Assembly (NCBI RefSeq): GCF_015461805.1
Contig: NZ_JACVZE010000010.1
Location: forward strand, 186,001-250,000
Reading direction: 5' to 3'
Source of the DNA: Pseudomonas pisciculturae
Lineage (GTDB): Bacteria > Pseudomonadota > Gammaproteobacteria > Pseudomonadales > Pseudomonadaceae
Length of the DNA: 64,000 bases
Shown here: positions 42,290-51,115 of the stretch, piece after piece
How positions within the stretch are numbered: the stretch's first letter is position 1
Layout of the letters: each line of letters begins with the position of its first letter
Program-made: the position numbers and the translations under genes
The notes under the pieces: model-generated
Seen by the model: the letters and a program-made list of their open reading frames with translations, nothing else
Databases searched by the model: none
Told to the model about the DNA's origin: nothing

Positions 42290-44056
42290 ATGAAACGTCT
42301 GGCCAAAGATTGGTGTTCACGTGCGGTGATCCAAACGGGTAGCCCCTGCCCGCCTCTCCCATTGCACAGTTGCCCATCGCTCTGCACGCCGGCCCTCATG
42401 CCCAGGTGGTTTCGAATTGTGCGTTCGGGCCTGGAGCATCTCACCGTGGACCATAACTTACAAAAGCTGCTGCGCTCGACCTTGTTCGACGCCAGATCGC
42501 GTTATCACTTACCCCTCAGGGCCTACATGGACCTGACCATCCAGCGCATGCACGCTATTTTCGATGCGGGGCTCATCAACAACGACATGTGGCTGGGCCA
42601 GCCCCACGGGGCACGCTTTCGCGAGCTGTGCGAGCTGATCGGCCAGATCGGCGCCTACGATTACGCCCTGTATTCGTCGTTGGTCGATCACATGATCGCG
42701 GCCAATGCGTTGCTGACCCAAGGCAGCCCCGCGCAAGTGGCGCGCTTTCACGACGAAGTGACGCAGATGCACGCGGTGTACGCCTTCGGCTGCACTGAAA
42801 TCGCCAGCGGCACCGACGTACGCAACCTCAAGACACGCGTGACCTACGACAGCCAGCAACACGGCCTGTTACTGGACTCACCCAGCGCGGATGCGTGCAA
42901 ATACTGGATCGGCAATAGCCTGTACGCCGCACAGGTCGTAATGGTGCTCGCGCAATTGCACGCCAATGGCGAAGACCAGGGGCACCATTGGTTTCGTGTG
43001 CGAATTCGCGACAGCGAAAACGGCCCGTTACTGCCAGGCGTCACCGTCATGGCCTGCGACCCCAAAGGCGGCATTCATGCCAACCAGGTCGCTGGCCTGC
43101 GCTTTAACCAGATGCCGTTGAGCACCGACGCACTGTTGCAACGGCATGCGCGGTTTACCGCCGAGGGTCAATTTGTCAGCGACCTGCCCAAAAGCGAGCG
43201 CTTTATCAATGCGCTCGAGACCTTCCTGCAGGAACGCCTGCTGCTGATGGCTGCCTCGCGGCATGGGGCGGGGTTAAGCGCCCATTTGACCTATCGATTC
43301 GCCCAGCACCGCCAGGTGCAAACCGGGTCATCCATGGGGCCTTTGCTGGCCAACCCGTTGTTCCGCCAGCGTCTTTACAGCGCGCAGCTCAAAGCGATTG
43401 CGCTCAAGTACCTGGAGCAGGCCATCCTCACGCGCTTCGAACGCCAATGGCAGCACATAGAGCAGCGCAAGCAACTGCATATCCTCGCCGCCTTAAGCAA
43501 ATGCATCGGCACCTGGATGGGCCTGGAGATCATCGCCCAGTGCCGTGAGTTGTGCGGCTCGCAAGGTTTTCACCACTACAACCAGATCGTCACGATGCGC
43601 ATGGACTTCGAAATAAGCCCCACGTTTGCCGGTGACAACAGCGTGATGGCCTACCAGGTGATCAAAGACGCACTGACGCGGCCACGCTTCGACAACGATC
43701 CGCCCAGCAACCTTGGTCAGCAGATTGAGCAACGCATTGTTAAGCAGTGCCGCCAGCCCAAGGGTTTCACCCATCAACAAGCCGTTGGCCTGGCCTACGC
43801 CCGCGCCCTGGACCTGATCATCCAAGAAGCTCAACACCAGCAACTCGACTCCGGTATGCAGGCTGACTTGACCCGTGTGTTCATGCACTACCTGCACCCT
43901 TGGAACACATCCGCAATGCCACAGCCACGCGCCAGCGCGGCCCGCGTCACAAAGCTTGCCGCCTGGCTCAAGCCACACAAGTTGCTGGTCAGCGCGCCGA
44001 TCGCCCACGCCGATTACATCCAGCAGTTCACCCGAGCACTGTATGAGGAGCAATGA
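42290..44056 (+). CDS. Acyl-CoA dehydrogenase/oxidase-like flavoprotein
   Basis: 588 codons from ATG 42290; homology-like sequence begins only near residue 50, so ATG 42398 (37th codon) is a credible start. The middle shows the acyl-CoA dehydrogenase fold: 'AVYAFGCTEIASGTDVRNLK' (FAD/substrate loop), 'ANQVAGLRFNQMPLS', and the C-terminal helical part 'AQCRELCGSQGFHHYNQIVT', like acyl-CoA oxidases (ACOX; 'CGGxGYxxxN'). A catalytic Glu is not assigned. It oxidises an acyl-thioester or amine-like substrate in the cytoplasm. It overlaps the P450-RidA gene by four bases and heads a three-gene cluster of unknown pathway. Confidence 0.75.
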   Translation: MKRLAKDWCSRAVIQTGSPCPPLPLHSCPSLCTPALMPRWFRIVRSGLEHLTVDHNLQKLLRSTLFDARSRYHLPLRAYMDLTIQRMHAIFDAGLINNDMWLGQPHGARFRELCELIGQIGAYDYALYSSLVDHMIAANALLTQGSPAQVARFHDEVTQMHAVYAFGCTEIASGTDVRNLKTRVTYDSQQHGLLLDSPSADACKYWIGNSLYAAQVVMVLAQLHANGEDQGHHWFRVRIRDSENGPLLPGVTVMACDPKGGIHANQVAGLRFNQMPLSTDALLQRHARFTAEGQFVSDLPKSERFINALETFLQERLLLMAASRHGAGLSAHLTYRFAQHRQVQTGSSMGPLLANPLFRQRLYSAQLKAIALKYLEQAILTRFERQWQHIEQRKQLHILAALSKCIGTWMGLEIIAQCRELCGSQGFHHYNQIVTMRMDFEISPTFAGDNSVMAYQVIKDALTRPRFDNDPPSNLGQQIEQRIVKQCRQPKGFTHQQAVGLAYARALDLIIQEAQHQQLDSGMQADLTRVFMHYLHPWNTSAMPQPRASAARVTKLAAWLKPHKLLVSAPIAHADYIQQFTRALYEEQ

Positions 44057-45672
44057 ACATGGACGCCCAATGGAAACCTGACTTTTGCGACCCCGAGACT
44101 ATTCGCGACCCCTACCCTGCCTTCGCCTATTTGCGTGAGCATAACCCGGTGTACTGGAGCGACCAACACAAGGCTTGGCTGCTGACTCGCTATGACGACG
44201 TACATGCAGCACAAGGCGATGCCGCCCGTTACTCATCGGACAGGATGCGTCAGTTGGTCAATGTCCAACTGCCTCCCGATAAACGCGCGCTGTTTGAACC
44301 GTTTATCGAGAAGGCCTCGCAGTGGATGTACTCCCAGGATGGCAAGGTGCATCAGGCCAGCCGCCACTTGTTGGGCAAGGCGTTCACACCGCGCTCCATC
44401 GAGGCGTTGCGCGCAGACATTGAGGCGGTCACCGATGAAATCCTGTCATCCTTGGGCCCCGCGCCGGAACTCATGAGTAAAGTGTTCAATCAAGTGCCGG
44501 CCAGGGTGCTGGCGATGCTGTACGGCATCCCCAAAAAAGACGCGCTCAAGTTGCGCCGCTGGACAGACGTGATCCTGATGTTCCTGGTAGGCAACTTCGA
44601 GGCTGATGGGCCATCGAGAGCGTTGCAGGGCTTGGAAGAAATGTATGAGTACTTTGGCAAGCTGATCGATAGGCGAAAAAAAATACCCAAAGATGACCTG
44701 GTCAGCCGGGTAATCGCTGCCGCAGGCCCCGACGCGAGCAAGGACGATCTGCTGGCCCAAGTGGTGTTCGTACTCGTCGCAGGCTATACCACCAGCGCCG
44801 ATATGCTCGGGATCGGCCTTTGGTATCTGCTGCGCAACCCCGAACAACTGAGCGCGTTGCTGGCTGACCCTTCGCTGACCAAACCCGCCGTCGAAGAAAT
44901 GTTGCGTATCGACCCCTCTGGGCAATTCAGTCATCGCGTATTGACAGAGGATGTGCACCTCAGAGGCCAGACACTGCGCAAAGGCGATCTGGTTTACCTC
45001 ATGCGGGCTGCAGCCAATCGAGACCCTGAACACTTTGTCGACCCCGACCGCTTTGACATTCGACGTGAGAAAAACAAGCACCTGGCCTTTGGGCTCGGTG
45101 TGCATTTTTGCTTGGGCCCGGCGCTGTTTCGTCTGGAAGCCGAGGTGTTATTCACGCGCCTGCTGCAGCGGTTTCCAACGCTGCGCCTCTCAGAAAAGAA
45201 ACCGCCGGTATGGCGTACCAACAACCTGCAGTTTCGCGGTCTGAAAACCTTGCACGTCGATCTGGAGCCTGTTGACACGTGCCCGTCGATACAACGCTGT
45301 TTCTCGGCAGCGCCCTGGGAGAAAAACGGCGGCTACTGCCGTGCGTTACGGGCCGGCAACCTCGTGGTCACCAGCGGCACCGTAGCGTTCGACGAAGACG
45401 GCAACCCTTACGCGCCAGGTGACGTTTATCGCCAGACCCGGCGCTGCCTGGAGATCATCGAGACCGCACTCCAGCAGTTGGGTGTGGACCGAACCCTGGT
45501 GGTCGCCACGCGCATGTACACCCAGGATGTCGCCCGCTGGCCGCAAATCGCCAAGGCCCATCAGGAGTTTTTCAGCCAATGTCCGCCCACCACCATGTTG
45601 CTGGGGGTCAAGGAGTTGATCGCGCCCGAATATCTGATAGAGATCGAGGCACAGGCATGGACCGGCCAGTGA
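44053..45672 (+). CDS. Cytochrome P450 fused to a RidA-like domain
   Basis: 539 residues. Residues 1-400 are a soluble bacterial P450: I-helix 'VLVAGYTTSADM', 'EEMLR' (ExxR) and the heme loop 'FGLGVHFCLGPALF' with Cys353. The usual acidic residue of the A-G-x-D/E-T-T oxygen-activation motif is Thr or absent. Residues about 415-539 are a YjgF/RidA-type domain ('NLVVTSGTVAFDEDGNPYAP', 'VATRMYTQDVARW', 'EYLIEIEAQAW'). By gapless alignment the catalytic Arg of RidA (in 'PARS') is Thr in 'PTTM', so imine deaminase activity is doubtful. The start overlaps the flavoprotein gene, the stop overlaps the hydrolase. The fusion suggests an unstable enamine or imine intermediate bound after oxidation; this is inference. 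Confidence 0.85.
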   Translation: MNMDAQWKPDFCDPETIRDPYPAFAYLREHNPVYWSDQHKAWLLTRYDDVHAAQGDAARYSSDRMRQLVNVQLPPDKRALFEPFIEKASQWMYSQDGKVHQASRHLLGKAFTPRSIEALRADIEAVTDEILSSLGPAPELMSKVFNQVPARVLAMLYGIPKKDALKLRRWTDVILMFLVGNFEADGPSRALQGLEEMYEYFGKLIDRRKKIPKDDLVSRVIAAAGPDASKDDLLAQVVFVLVAGYTTSADMLGIGLWYLLRNPEQLSALLADPSLTKPAVEEMLRIDPSGQFSHRVLTEDVHLRGQTLRKGDLVYLMRAAANRDPEHFVDPDRFDIRREKNKHLAFGLGVHFCLGPALFRLEAEVLFTRLLQRFPTLRLSEKKPPVWRTNNLQFRGLKTLHVDLEPVDTCPSIQRCFSAAPWEKNGGYCRALRAGNLVVTSGTVAFDEDGNPYAPGDVYRQTRRCLEIIETALQQLGVDRTLVVATRMYTQDVARWPQIAKAHQEFFSQCPPTTMLLGVKELIAPEYLIEIEAQAWTGQ

Positions 45673-46523
45673 TGACGCCCGACAGCGTACGCACTGCCGT
45701 GCGGGATGCCGTGGTCATGTCAGTGCATGAGCGCTCGATCCCAGGCCCTGACCGTCCCGTGCGTGTCAGAGTGTACGGGCCGGCCATGGCGCCGCCGGTG
45801 CCGGTGTTGCTGTACTTTCACGGCGGCGGTTGGGTGGCAGGTGACCTGGACACCCACGACAGCTTCTGCCGGGTCATCTGTGAGTGGGCCGGTTGCGCAG
45901 TCGTCGCCGTGGACTATGCCAGGCCCCCCGAGCATCGCTTTCCGGCGGCCATTGACGACTGTTATGCCGTCACCGAGTGGGTCGCCGCTCACGGGTCGGC
46001 ACTCGGCATAGACAGCAGACGCCTCGCCGTTGCCGGTGGTGGCTCAGGCGGCGGCCTGGCAGCCGTTATCTGCCAGCGCGCCCGCGATTGCGCAGGGCCA
46101 GCGATCGGCTTTCAACTGCTGCTTTACCCGGTGCTTGATTGCCTGGCCAGCAACCGCTCTCGAAACGACTTTGCTCAAGGGGATGGGCTGACCGCAAGCC
46201 TGATGGACTGGTATGTGAGCCAGTATGTACCCGAAGGGCATTCCTTGGCTGACCCACGGCTTTCACCGGCGCGCCACCCCGTGTTGCGCGGCTTGCCGCA
46301 AGCGCTGATCGTGACTGCCGGCCTGGACCTACTGCGCGACGAGGGCCGAGCCTATGCCCGTCAGCTGAGAAAAGCGGGAGTACGCGTCAGCCATTGGGAG
46401 TATGCAGGCGTGCACCACGGTTTTATCAACTATCCAGGTGCCGCCCCCAAGGCCCGGCGTGCCATCCTGCACTGTGCCGAGGCATTGTCAGCGTATTTTC
46501 ACCCGCGCGGTGCTCGTGCATAA
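45657..46523 (+). CDS. Alpha/beta hydrolase of the hormone-sensitive-lipase (HSL) family
   Basis: 288 residues from ATG 45657 (GAGG about seven bases upstream); ATG 45672 is possible. It has the HSL oxyanion motif 'YFHGGGWVAGDL' and 'YARPPEHRFPAAIDDCYAV', 'ALIVTAGLDLLRDEG' (catalytic Asp), 'EYAGVHHGFI' (catalytic His). The nucleophile elbow reads 'VAGGGSGGGLAA' where the family has 'VAGDSAGG': a G-x-S-x-G can be read, but the Ser is shifted by one residue. Ester or lactone hydrolysis is likely. Its start lies inside the P450-RidA gene end, so all three genes are translationally coupled. Confidence 0.83.
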   Translation: MDRPVMTPDSVRTAVRDAVVMSVHERSIPGPDRPVRVRVYGPAMAPPVPVLLYFHGGGWVAGDLDTHDSFCRVICEWAGCAVVAVDYARPPEHRFPAAIDDCYAVTEWVAAHGSALGIDSRRLAVAGGGSGGGLAAVICQRARDCAGPAIGFQLLLYPVLDCLASNRSRNDFAQGDGLTASLMDWYVSQYVPEGHSLADPRLSPARHPVLRGLPQALIVTAGLDLLRDEGRAYARQLRKAGVRVSHWEYAGVHHGFINYPGAAPKARRAILHCAEALSAYFHPRGARA

Positions 46524-46640
46524 ATGCAACAACTACCTGCATGATTGACGGTTGTACTGGGCAAATTTGCACTGGTACGATCGCGAGATGGTTCGTACGC
46601 GAACATCTTGATAAAGAACAATAAAAGCAGGGAGTTAGAG

Positions 46641-47744
46641 ATGACTGCTCAGGTTTCATCCGAGGCAAGCCGTGTCGAATCAAGTCAAGAAGAGGTGCTG
46701 GCCGACGTCCGCAACCATATCGGCCACCTTACCCTCAATCGCCCCGCCGGCTTGAATGCCATCACCCTGGGCATGGTCCGCAGCCTGACCCATCAGTTGC
46801 AGGCGTGGGCCGATGACCCGAGCGTCTACGCCGTGGTATTGCGAGGTGCCGGTGAAAAAGCCTTCTGCGCCGGCGGTGATATTCGTTCCCTGTACGACAG
46901 CTTCAAAGACGGCGACACGCTGCACCAGGACTTTTTCGTCGAGGAATACGCACTGGACCTGGCCATCCACCATTACCGCAAACCGGTCCTGGCGCTGATG
47001 GACGGCTTCGTGCTGGGCGGTGGCATGGGCCTGGTGCAAGGCGCCGACCTGCGCGTGGTCACTGAGCGCAGCCGCTTGGCGATGCCCGAAGTGGCCATCG
47101 GTTACTTCCCCGACGTGGGCGGCAGCTACTTCCTGTCGCGCATCCCCGGCGAGCTGGGCATTTACCTCGGCGTGACAGGCGTGCAAATCCGTGCCGCCGA
47201 CGCGCTGTACTGCGGCCTGGCAGACTGGCACCTCGACAGCGCCCGGCTGGCAGATCTCGACCACAAGCTCGACCATCTGCACTGGCACGACTCGCCGCTC
47301 AAGGACCTGCAAGGCGTACTGGCCAAAATAGCTGTGCAACAGCTGCCCGACGCGCCGCTGGCCGCCTTGCGCCCGGTGATCGACCACTTTTTCGCCCTGC
47401 CGGATGTGCCTAGCATCGTCGAGCAATTGCAAGCGGTCACCGTTGCCGACAGCCATGAGTGGGCGCTGGCCACCGCCAGGCTCATGCAAACCCGCTCGCC
47501 CTTGGCCATGGCCGTAACCCTGGAAATGCTGCGCCGTGGCCGACGCCTGCCGCTAGAGCAGTGCTTTGCCCTCGAACTGCACCTGGACCAACAATGGTTT
47601 GAGCGTGGCGACCTCATCGAAGGCGTGCGCGCCCTGATCATCGACAAGGACAAAACCCCGCGCTGGAACCCGCCCACCCTCCACGGGCTGGATGCCAGCC
47701 ATGTCGAAAGCTTTTTTCATCACTTCAAGCAGGTTGCGAACTAA
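46641..47744 (+). CDS. Enoyl-CoA hydratase/isomerase family, 3-hydroxyisobutyryl-CoA hydrolase type
   Basis: 367 residues from ATG 46641 behind CAGGGAG; about 100 residues longer than an ordinary crotonase, as expected for 3-hydroxyisobutyryl-CoA hydrolases of valine degradation. Crotonase motifs: 'HLTLNRPAGLNAITLGMV', 'AFCAGGDIRSLYD', 'DGFVLGGGMGLVQGADLRVV', 'MPEVAIGYFPDVGGSYFLSR' (the catalytic Glu and Asp region typical of HIBCH). Three bases before the next acyl-CoA dehydrogenase gene, consistent with isobutyryl-CoA breakdown. Enoyl-CoA hydratase is the less likely alternative. Confidence 0.88.
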   Translation: MTAQVSSEASRVESSQEEVLADVRNHIGHLTLNRPAGLNAITLGMVRSLTHQLQAWADDPSVYAVVLRGAGEKAFCAGGDIRSLYDSFKDGDTLHQDFFVEEYALDLAIHHYRKPVLALMDGFVLGGGMGLVQGADLRVVTERSRLAMPEVAIGYFPDVGGSYFLSRIPGELGIYLGVTGVQIRAADALYCGLADWHLDSARLADLDHKLDHLHWHDSPLKDLQGVLAKIAVQQLPDAPLAALRPVIDHFFALPDVPSIVEQLQAVTVADSHEWALATARLMQTRSPLAMAVTLEMLRRGRRLPLEQCFALELHLDQQWFERGDLIEGVRALIIDKDKTPRWNPPTLHGLDASHVESFFHHFKQVAN

Positions 47745-47747
47745 GCC

Positions 47748-48899
47748 ATGCAAGATATTGAATACACAGAAGAACAAGTCATGATTCGCGACATGGCCCG
47801 TGACTTCGCCCGTGGTGAAATAGCCCCTCACGCCCAAGCCTGGGAAAAGGCCGGCTGGATCGATGACGGCTTGGTGACCAAAATGGGTGAACTCGGCTTC
47901 CTCGGCATGGTGGTGCCAGAAGAATGGGGCGGTACTTACGTCGATTACGTGGCCTACGCCCTCGCTGTCGAAGAGATTTCTGCCGGTGACGGTGCCACTG
48001 GCGCACTGATGAGCATTCATAATTCAGTCGGTTGCGGGCCGATCCTCAACTACGGCACAACTGCACAGAAAGAAACCTGGCTCGCCGACCTCGCCAGCGG
48101 CCAGGCGATTGGCTGCTTTTGCCTCACCGAACCGCAGGCCGGCTCCGAAGCCCACAACCTGCGCACCCGCGCCGAACTGCGCGACGGCCAGTGGGTGATC
48201 AATGGCGCCAAACAGTTCGTCAGCAATGGCAAACGCGCCAAGCTGGCCATCGTGTTTGCAGTGACAGACCCCAACCTGGGCAAGAAAGGTATTTCCGCGT
48301 TCCTGGTACCGACTGACACCCCTGGCTTTGTGGTGGACCGCACCGAACACAAGATGGGCATTCGTGCCTCGGACACCTGCGCCGTCACGCTCAACCAATG
48401 CACCGTGCCCGAAGCCAACCTGTTGGGTGGACGCGGCAAGGGCCTGGCCATTGCCCTGTCCAACCTGGAAGGCGGCCGCATTGGCATCGCCGCCCAGGCG
48501 CTGGGCATCGCGCGTGCAGCCTTTGAGGCGGCGCTCGCCTATGCCCGCGACCGCGTGCAGTTCGACAAGGCGATCATTGAACATCAGAGCGTTGCCAACC
48601 TGCTGGCAGATATGCAAACCCGGCTCAACGCTGCACGCCTGTTGATCCTGCACGCGGCCCGTCTGCGCAGTGCTGGCAAACCATGCCTGTCGGAAGCGTC
48701 CCAGGCCAAGCTGTTTGCCTCGGAAATGGCCGAGAAGGTGTGTTCGTCAGCCATGCAGATTCATGGCGGGTATGGGTATCTGGAAGATTACCCGGTGGAG
48801 CGTTACTACCGGGATGCGCGGATCACACAGATTTACGAGGGTACGAGCGAGATTCAGCGGATGGTGATTGCCAGGGAGCTCAAGAACTACCCGCTCTAA
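47748..48899 (+). CDS. Acyl-CoA dehydrogenase (isobutyryl-CoA type)
   Basis: FAD enzyme, 383 residues, cytoplasmic, electrons to ETF. 'GCFCLTEPQAGSEAHNLRT' and 'VINGAKQFVSNGKRA' mark the FAD/substrate site. 'IHGGYGYLEDYPVERYYRDA' and 'TQIYEGTSEIQRMVIARELK' form the C-terminal part. The catalytic Glu is expected in the 'IYEGT' segment. Together with the upstream hydrolase it would dehydrogenate isobutyryl-CoA from valine. A short/branched-chain specificity is inferred from context and not visible in the sequence. Confidence 0.92.
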   Translation: MQDIEYTEEQVMIRDMARDFARGEIAPHAQAWEKAGWIDDGLVTKMGELGFLGMVVPEEWGGTYVDYVAYALAVEEISAGDGATGALMSIHNSVGCGPILNYGTTAQKETWLADLASGQAIGCFCLTEPQAGSEAHNLRTRAELRDGQWVINGAKQFVSNGKRAKLAIVFAVTDPNLGKKGISAFLVPTDTPGFVVDRTEHKMGIRASDTCAVTLNQCTVPEANLLGGRGKGLAIALSNLEGGRIGIAAQALGIARAAFEAALAYARDRVQFDKAIIEHQSVANLLADMQTRLNAARLLILHAARLRSAGKPCLSEASQAKLFASEMAEKVCSSAMQIHGGYGYLEDYPVERYYRDARITQIYEGTSEIQRMVIARELKNYPL

Positions 48900-48919
48900 C
48901 TGACACACCGACAACCAAA

Positions 48920-49009
48920 TGTGGGAGGGGGCTTACCCCCCGATTGCAGTGGGTCAGCTACAGGTAAGCTGACTGAACCACCGCTATCGGGAGCAAGCCC
49001 CCTCCCACA
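48920..49009. repeat. REP/BIME-like inverted repeat, copy 1
   Basis: Begins TGTGGGAGGGGGCTTACCCC and ends with the matching complement GGGGGAGGGTGTC read backwards (...CCCCCTCCCACA). It is the Pseudomonas REP pair pattern with an internal segment ACTGAACCACCGC shared with copy 2. Confidence 0.75.
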
Positions 49010-49071
49010 GTTTTTATCTTCATGTACCAGATAGAGAGTGGTCAGCTCTAACTGCCACACCACAAAATCAA

Positions 49072-49161
49072 TGTGGGAGCGGGCTTGCTCCCGATAGCGG
49101 AGTGTCAGTCAACATATCAGGTGACTGAACCACCGCATTCGCAAGCAAGCCCGCTCCCACA
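49072..49161. repeat. REP/BIME-like inverted repeat, copy 2
   Basis: Begins TGTGGGAGCGGGCTTGCTCC and ends GCAAGCCCGCTCCCACA, a cleaner REP pair of the same layout 62 bases after copy 1, between convergent dehydrogenase and hydratase genes. Confidence 0.8.
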
Positions 49162-49190
49162 CTTTGATCGCCAGCGTGTGCTAAATACGA

Positions 49191-49964
49191 TTACTTATCC
49201 TTGAACTCCGGCGCCCGCTTGGCCACAAACGCCGCCATGCCTTCCTTCTGATCCAGCGTGGCAAACGCCGCATGGAACACCCGGCGTTCAAAACGCACGC
49301 CTTCAGACAGGCTCACTTCAAACGCCCGGTTCACGCTTTCCTTGACCATCATGCTGATAGGCACCGACTTGCCGGCAATCAAGGTGGCGACTTTCAGCGC
49401 TTCTTCCAGCAGCTCATCAGCGGGCACGATGCGCGCAACGATGCCGCAGCGCTCTGCTTCGACCGCATCGATAAAACGCCCGGTCAGGCACATCTCCATG
49501 GCCTTGGCCTTGCCCACCGCACGGGTCAGACGTTGGGTGCCGCCCATGCCTGGCAGTACGCCGAGGTTGATTTCTGGCTGGCCGAACTTCGCGCCATCGC
49601 CCGCCAGGATAAAGTCACACATCAGCGCCAGCTCGCAGCCACCGCCCAGGGCGAAGCCGTTGACAGCGGCAATAATCGGCTTGCGGCGGTTGGCCACTCG
49701 GTCGCTGTCGCTGAACAGGTCGTCGAGGTAGATTTGCGGGTAGGTCAGCTCGGCCATTTCCTTGATATCGGCGCCGGCGGCGAAGGCTTTCTTCGAGCCG
49801 GTCAACACGATGCAGCCGATTTCAGGGTTGGCTTCCAAGCCATCCAGCGCCTGGTTCAGTTCACTGACCAACTGCGCGTTCAACGCATTCAAGGCCTGGG
49901 GGCGATTGAGGGTAATCAGCCCGACGCGGCCCTGGATGTCGAGCAAAATCGTTTCGTAACTCAT
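49191..49964 (-). CDS. Enoyl-CoA hydratase
   Basis: 257 residues, crotonase fold. 'GLITLNRPQALNALNAQLVS', 'KKAFAAGADIKEMAEL' with the oxyanion Gly, 'AVNGFALGGGCELALMCDFI' with Glu, 'GQPEINLGVLPGMGGTQRL' with the second catalytic Glu. Hydrates tiglyl-CoA or similar 2-enoyl-CoA in isoleucine degradation, judging by the neighbours. Last gene of the minus-strand block SDR-thiolase-dehydrogenase-hydratase; 11-base gap to the upstream gene. Confidence 0.93.
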   Translation of the reverse strand: MSYETILLDIQGRVGLITLNRPQALNALNAQLVSELNQALDGLEANPEIGCIVLTGSKKAFAAGADIKEMAELTYPQIYLDDLFSDSDRVANRRKPIIAAVNGFALGGGCELALMCDFILAGDGAKFGQPEINLGVLPGMGGTQRLTRAVGKAKAMEMCLTGRFIDAVEAERCGIVARIVPADELLEEALKVATLIAGKSVPISMMVKESVNRAFEVSLSEGVRFERRVFHAAFATLDQKEGMAAFVAKRAPEFKDK

Positions 49965-49975
49965 GTATCGGCTCC

Positions 49976-51103
49976 TTAGAGATTGCGTGAGATGACCATG
50001 CGCTGGATATCGCTGGTGCCTTCATAAATCTGGCAGACCCGCACGTCGCGGTAGATCCGCTCCAGCGGGAAGTCGCTCAGGTAACCGTAACCGCCCAGGG
50101 TTTGCAAGGCAGCGGAACAGACTTTTTCGGCCATTTCCGAAGCAAACAGCTTGGCCATGGACGCCTCGACCAGTGCCGGCTTGCCACTGTCGCGCAGCGC
50201 GGCGGCGTAATGCACCATCTGCCGGGCGACGGCGATTTGCGTGGCCATGTCGGCCAAGCGAAAGGCCACAGCCTGGTGCTCAATGATGGCCTTGCCGAAG
50301 CTTTCGCGCTCTCGGGCATAGTCGCGGGCGGCTTCAAAGGCGGCGCGGGCCATGCCCACCGCTTGCGAAGCAATGCCTACGCGACCACCTTCGAGGTTGG
50401 CCAGGGCGATGCGGTAGCCTTCGCCCTCCTCGCCCAAGCGGTTGGCTACCGGCACCTTCACATCCTCAAACAGGATCTGGCAGGTGTCGGACGCGTGCTG
50501 ACCGAGTTTGTCTTCAACTCGCGCCACGCTGTAGCCCGGCGAGTCGGTGGGCACGATAAATGCGCTGATGCCGCGCTTGCCCGCTGCGGGGTCGGTCACC
50601 GCAAACACGATCACCACCCCGGCGTTTTGCCCGGAAGTAATGAACTGTTTGCAGCCGTTGAGCACGTAATGATCGCCTTCGAGGCGTGCGCGGCTTTTCA
50701 GGCTGCTGGCATCGGAGCCCGCCTGTGGCTCGGTCAATGCAAAGGCGCCGAGCATAGCGCCGCTGGCCAAAGGTTTGAGGAAGCGCTCTTTCTGCTCGTC
50801 ATTGCCAAACTTGAGTATCGGCACGCACCCCACCGAGTTGTGTACGCTCATGATGGTGGAGCAGGCGCCGTCGCCAGCAGCGATTTCTTCCAGGGCCATG
50901 GCGTAGGCCAGGTACCCCGTATCGCAACCGCCCCACTGTTCCGGCACCAGCATGCCGAAAAAGCCCAGCTCGGCCATTTCGCCGATGGCCTCTTTGGGAA
51001 AGCGGTGCTCGCGGTCCCATTCGGCGGCGAAAGGTTTGAGACGCTCCTGGGCAAACTGCCGGGCCGCGTCGCTGATTTGCAATTGTTCGTCATTGGGCAG
51101 CAT
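49976..51103 (-). CDS. Acyl-CoA dehydrogenase (short/branched chain)
   Basis: 375 residues, FAD-dependent, closely similar in layout to the gene at 47748 ('AFALTEPQAGSDASSLKSRA', 'YVLNGCKQFITSGQNAG', 'TLGGYGYLSDFPLERIYRDV', 'QIYEGTSDIQRMVISRNL'). Probably 2-methylbutyryl-CoA dehydrogenase given the following hydratase, thiolase and SDR. 12 bases separate it from the upstream thiolase. The two dehydrogenases flanking the REP repeats point to parallel valine and isoleucine branches. Confidence 0.93.
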   Translation of the reverse strand: MLPNDEQLQISDAARQFAQERLKPFAAEWDREHRFPKEAIGEMAELGFFGMLVPEQWGGCDTGYLAYAMALEEIAAGDGACSTIMSVHNSVGCVPILKFGNDEQKERFLKPLASGAMLGAFALTEPQAGSDASSLKSRARLEGDHYVLNGCKQFITSGQNAGVVIVFAVTDPAAGKRGISAFIVPTDSPGYSVARVEDKLGQHASDTCQILFEDVKVPVANRLGEEGEGYRIALANLEGGRVGIASQAVGMARAAFEAARDYARERESFGKAIIEHQAVAFRLADMATQIAVARQMVHYAAALRDSGKPALVEASMAKLFASEMAEKVCSAALQTLGGYGYLSDFPLERIYRDVRVCQIYEGTSDIQRMVISRNL

Positions 51104-51115
51104 GGTGATTGGTCC

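Noticed and set aside
48900..49190. CRISPR-like repeats between two acyl-CoA genes
   Set aside because: Only two copies, each an inverted REP pair of about 90 bases, with no spacer pattern and no cas genes.
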